Positions 57,601 through 60,406 of a stretch of 60,406 nt of DNA are shown here, piece after piece (the stretch's first letter is position 1; every line of letters starts with the position of its first letter). The stretch is taken from NCBI GenBank assembly GCA_032358255.1, contig JAULBX010025486.1:1-60406 (forward strand), given 5' to 3'. A model generated the notes under the pieces. That model was given only the letters and a program-made list of their open reading frames with translations, was not told the origin of the DNA and made no database searches. The translations under genes were made by a program, and so were the position numbers. Source of the DNA: Heterotrichella gracilis (taxonomy: Eukaryota; Sar; Xanthophyceae; Tribonematales; Xanthonemataceae).

Positions 57601-60406
57601 ACCCAGCGGATGTGGGTGTGGGGGATGTGCCACGCATGTGCCGCGGCGGGTGGGCTGCAGTCAAGTTCTACGACGCGCAGCTGGCGGCGGAGGCGTACCC
57701 CACGTAAGGCGTTGGCCACGGGTGTAGGGTGTTGCTTGTGTGTCGGGCGTGTGTGGAAATGGGTGTGGCAGTGTTTTGTTGGATAAGTGTGATGATGATC
57801 CTCTCTTGTGCTTGCCATACGTGTCCACAACGAGGAGGTCCAGGTTGGCACATTGGGAAGTGTGAATTCCTTTTAATTTTAATTTTGGCTTGGCGCAGGA
57901 TGCGGCACATGTACCTCATCTGCCCGCCCCACCCCCCGCGCCCCCTGATTGTGCACCCCCCCCGTTGGGCCAAGAACCCCTGGGGGGAGGGGCCATTCCC
58001 TGGGAATGTGGATGTGCGCACTATGGCCGGCCAAGCAATTGTGCCCCATTTCGTGCAAGCCAATTCGGTGGAATTTGCGCCCGCCATGGAGTGGCGCCAC
58101 CTGTCGCAGGTGCGCATGCCTGCTTTGTTGCAGCTACTACATTCAGGGGCTAGGGTTTAGGGTTTGCGACCGCCGTGGAGTGGCGCCAGCTGTCGCAGGT
58201 ATGAATGCCTGTTTGTTGCCATTGAACTTGCAGTTTGGTCAAGCAAACTGCTTGGTGCTGCCCCCATTTTGCTCTTTGTTTCTCTGACTTTCATCATTCC
58301 ATGTCGGTTTTCCCTTCTGCTTTTCAGGACAACGTACCCTCTCCTCCCGGTCTAGGGTTTATGGTTTGTGGTTTCAGTTATCACCTGTTCCTTTACCTTC
58401 CACCTCTCTTCCAGGTTTAGGGTTTGCGGTTTGTGGTTTAATGTACCCCTGGTCCTTCACCTTGCCCCCCTCCTCCAGGTGTGCCTGGCAGCCAAGCGGC
58501 AGCTGCGCATGAAGCACATCAGGGAGCTCAAGACCCTGCTGAAGGAGTATGCAGCGGTGAGACTGCACATGTTGTCTTTCACATACACACCGTTCGTCTT
58601 TTGTTATCGTAGTTTGAAGACAGTAGTTGGCCCAAGGCGACCTTGTACTGGCTCCAATGCCAAATCGGGGAAGGGTTAACCGGGGCCCACAGGGGTAGCT
58701 TCTTGTAATTATACATTGATACGTGGAAGCGTGCTTTAGATGTTGTGGGATCATATCAAATTGGTTGTAAAGCACACATTTCGGCTGGAGTCAAATTTTG
58801 TTCATTACACCCCTCTCCCCCCCTCGTAGGAGGCCGGCATCCCGCTGTCCCCCCACCCCCCCCGCCAGGTCCCCGTCTCCAGCTTCCTGTGGCTCAAGGC
58901 GCTGTCAGGGGGGGTGACGGACAGCGCCATACGGGAGTGGATGAGCCAGTTCGCGTTCAAGGGGAAGGTAGGGGAGTAGTGGCTACCCTAAACCCTGCAT
59001 GTAGGATGTTTGGGCTGCCAGCTAATGGTCATGAAAAGGTGAGTGGGGGCTGGAGTGACAGTGATTGTATTCCTGTAATCAACGGAATTTCTCCCAGCCG
59101 TCATCGTAAGGGGTTATAAGCTACCTTCAACACTGCGCACAGAGTGTTTAGGCTGAAAATTTATGGTGACGAACATTACACACCAAATAAACAAGCATCC
59201 ACATACAAAAAAACTGCATTTCGACTCCTCTCCAGCTCAACCCCCTCTTCCTTTCCCCCAGATCGACCGCCTGCTGCTCCTGCCCAACCCCGTCACCGGG
59301 CGGTCCTTTGGCCACGCGCTGGTGCAGCTGGAGTCCCCCATCAAGGCACAGCTGGTGGCGCAGCGCGACGTGACTGAGATGGTGGCGGTGCTGAGTGGGT
59401 CGCCACGCCCGCTGGAGGCAACGGTGGCGAGGCCAGGTGGGTGCCTGTGAATGGTGGTGGGTGAAGGGTGGCGGTTTGGTACTGTGACGCCTTGCTTCTG
59501 GATCAGGGATTGGGGATGTCACATGCGCTTGGACGGGCTAAGCATACCTTGGCATTGTTGCAATGTCATCAACTTCAGTTATTTTAATAATAGATGTATT
59601 TCTGCGTTTGAAATCACCAAGTCTGCTTCCCATTCTTGCACAGGTGGGCCACAAGGCTCTCAAGGCAACTACGACACAGCCCTCCGCACAACACTAGGGC
59701 TTTTGCCAGGGTTCATGCTCGGGGCGCTGCCAGGCCAAGACCAGCCTGCCTCCGGTGCCAAAACCCTGCTGAGGGTTGAGGTCCTGACCCGGGAAACTCT
59801 AATGGGTGACCCCGCCACCTGGACGCCCGCCACGCGCTGCGCCCTAAGGGTTCGACAGGTGCGGGTGAAAACCCTAAACCTCCAAACCCGAAATCCAACT
59901 GATTGGCCACACGCTGCTCACTGCAGGTTTGAAAGGTGGGTGGAAACCCTGTCCATCGAAAACAATGTTGCTTACTACCTCTTCTTCCCAGGGTATTGGT
60001 GAGGGGTTTTCAGGTTTAGGTTTCAGGAGAAGCCTCATGCAACCCACCACCCACCTCCCCCTCTCACACACCCCACTCCCTTGCAGGTGGCTGAACGCCA
60101 GGAGGTGGAGCGAGCAGCGTTTGCCGAAACCGCCGCTGCCCGCCGCCGCGCACTGCACATTAAGCAGGAGGCCTACCTGCATGGGGAGATGGCCAAGCTG
60201 GTGCTCATCAGGGAGCTGAACAACTCCCAGATTGTGAGGGATTTGCGCCCCGGGGGAAGGGGGGTGCCATTTGGGGCCCCGCCGCATCAGCAAGGGGGGG
60301 ATGGAGGCAGGGGGAGGGGGAATGGTGAGGGGGGGAGGGGGAGGGCGAGGGGGCGGGGGAACGGGGCGGGCGGGAGGGGGCGGGGGAGGTCGCCGTCGCC
60401 GGGCCG
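45609..60406 (+). CDS. giant Agenet-SANT-RRM-RGG protein, runs off right edge
   Basis: Nineteen exons are in phase: 45609-45650, 46383-46475, 46913-47120, 47756-47861, 48205-48337, 48705-49092, 49388-52026, 52767-52902, 53175-53783, 54021-55431, 55782-56010, 56324-56683, 57582-57703, 57899-58109, 58479-58556, 58830-58967, 59262-59436, 59644-59858 and 60087 to the edge, at least 2,537 residues. Residues 1-115 form an Agenet (Tudor-like) region: AELREDDEGF, FFEVTVLKVRGEKCTVRF, LLRPPAPDD, CLYDGGWWLGHV. A disordered Pro/Ala/Lys region of about 900 residues follows, then a SANT domain (VPWSAEDLGVFQQALRDFGK, then ERLPHRSRDQVKKYYL, about 1170-1225). More low-complexity sequence leads to RRM 1 (TLCVDNLGV ... 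GGWAAVKFYD), RRM 2 (SFLWLKALSG ... FGHALVQLES) and an RG-rich tail. It probably links chromatin and RNA in the nucleus. Confidence 0.85.
47756..47935. repeat. copy of giant-gene exon 4 3' end
   Basis: The end of exon 4 (ACGAAAACCCTACCGCTGGAGGAGGAG, 47824-47850) is echoed at 47903-47930 (GGGGAAACCTTACCGTAGAGGAAGAGGAG) just downstream. The copy has no usable donor. Confidence 0.7.
49440..51960 (+). repeat. heptamer-rich coding repeats in the giant exon
   Basis: Inside the 2.6-kb exon, dozens of AAACCCT or near variants recur, often about 20-40 bases apart and often paired with CAGGG or AGGGTTT. In the reading frame they encode KPS, KPL or NP. A longer unit with GVPPTIPTQPIPTP occurs twice (near 50587 and 50716). 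The reverse strand is also open over 629 codons because the repeat is poor in stop codons both ways. Confidence 0.8.
52280..52902 (+). repeat. five tandem copies of the SANT second-half exon
   Basis: Copies start at 52280, 52397, 52509, 52627 and 52767, each right after a TGCAG acceptor and each reading in phase ERL followed by a Pro/Ser-His-Arg stretch. Copies 3, 4 and 5 read ERLPHRS/TR-QVK-YY. Only copy 5 continues to a donor that fits the next exon. Spacing is 112-140 bases. Between copies lies sequence rich in AAACCCT. Copies 1-4 look like decayed or alternative exons. Confidence 0.92.
56735..57366 (+). mobile_element. non-LTR retroelement 3' fragment, with decayed twin
   Basis: An AT-rich 118-codon frame (57010-57366) sits in an intron of the giant gene. 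It reads RMGAHDLEVETGRW, then a Cys/His set CKYC ... DEHHFIFECP, which is the zinc-binding tail typical of plant and algal LINE reverse transcriptases. The polymerase itself is absent, so the copy is 5'-truncated. At 56745-56880 the same DNA (GACTATGAGCATAGGTTGTG against GATTATGAACATAGGTTGTG) appears as a badly decayed twin. Base use is clearly unlike the host exons. Confidence 0.7.
57367..57440. repeat. 74-bp near-perfect palindrome after the retroelement stop
   Basis: It starts on the base after the stop codon. Positions 57367-57402 pair with 57404-57440, with one bulged T at 57422 and a single central base. The inner arms contain a tandem 9-base unit (TCTTGTAAA). It may be the element's 3' end folded back by a second insertion in inverse sense. 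Confidence 0.95.
58060..58200. repeat. copy of giant-gene exon 14 3' end with donor
   Basis: The end of exon 14 with its donor (58070-58125) is repeated at 58160-58215: GTTTGCGACCGCCGTGGAGT against ATTTGCGCCCGCCATGGAGT, then TGTCGCAGGT in both. The two copies are joined by telomere-like GGGTTTAGGGTTT. The copied donor CGCAG|GTATGA looks usable. Confidence 0.85.

Overview
The window is nuclear DNA of a eukaryote, most likely a green alga of the Chlamydomonadales type. The reasons are: GC-rich exons cut by many introns with GTGAGT/GTGCGT-like donors and TGCAG acceptors; protein families typical of algae and plants (a calcium-dependent protein kinase, an Agenet protein, a nuclear ycf45-type plastid ATPase, a carotenoid oxygenase with a transit-like N-terminus); and a plant-type telomere-like heptamer (AAACCCT/AGGGTTT) scattered through introns and exons. 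The species is not proved; a Haematococcus-like alga is only my guess. All gene models below were spliced by eye. A model was accepted when reading phase agreed across every junction.

Layout: 2557-3541 (-) secreted CHRD-domain protein; 6030-8146 (+) F-box/leucine-rich protein with a frameshift inside the F-box; 8870-11939 (+) Bin3/MePCE-type RNA 5'-cap methyltransferase; 12994-18024 (+) CDPK; 19858-24004 (-) nine-exon MFS transporter; 24824-about 26154 (-) EF-hand protein; 26850-33548 (+) ten-exon carotenoid cleavage oxygenase containing an assembly gap; 37403-44977 (-) eleven-exon ycf45/SpoIIIAA-like AAA ATPase; 45609 to beyond the right edge (+) a giant Agenet-SANT-RRM-RRM-RGG protein of more than 2,500 residues, with a retroelement fragment in one intron. 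The genes do not form a pathway. The EF-hand gene and the oxygenase are divergent, as are the ATPase and the giant gene, so each pair may share a promoter region. Two genes concern the plastid (ATPase, and probably the oxygenase).

The strongest unexplained signal is structural. In eight of the nine genes (all but the F-box gene; weakest in the EF-hand and Bin3 genes, where I list none), short blocks that straddle an exon-intron boundary have been duplicated into the neighbouring intron, often two to five times. Exon 5' ends with their acceptor are copied upstream, and exon 3' ends with their donor are copied downstream. The introns are therefore filled with decaying decoy splice junctions. 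The clearest cases are five SANT-exon copies at 52280-52902, a roughly 130-bp array in the ATPase gene at 41655-42245, and four copies in the oxygenase gene at 30530-31180. Other items are a perfect 103-bp palindrome, two further foldbacks, and heptamer pairs inside coding sequence.
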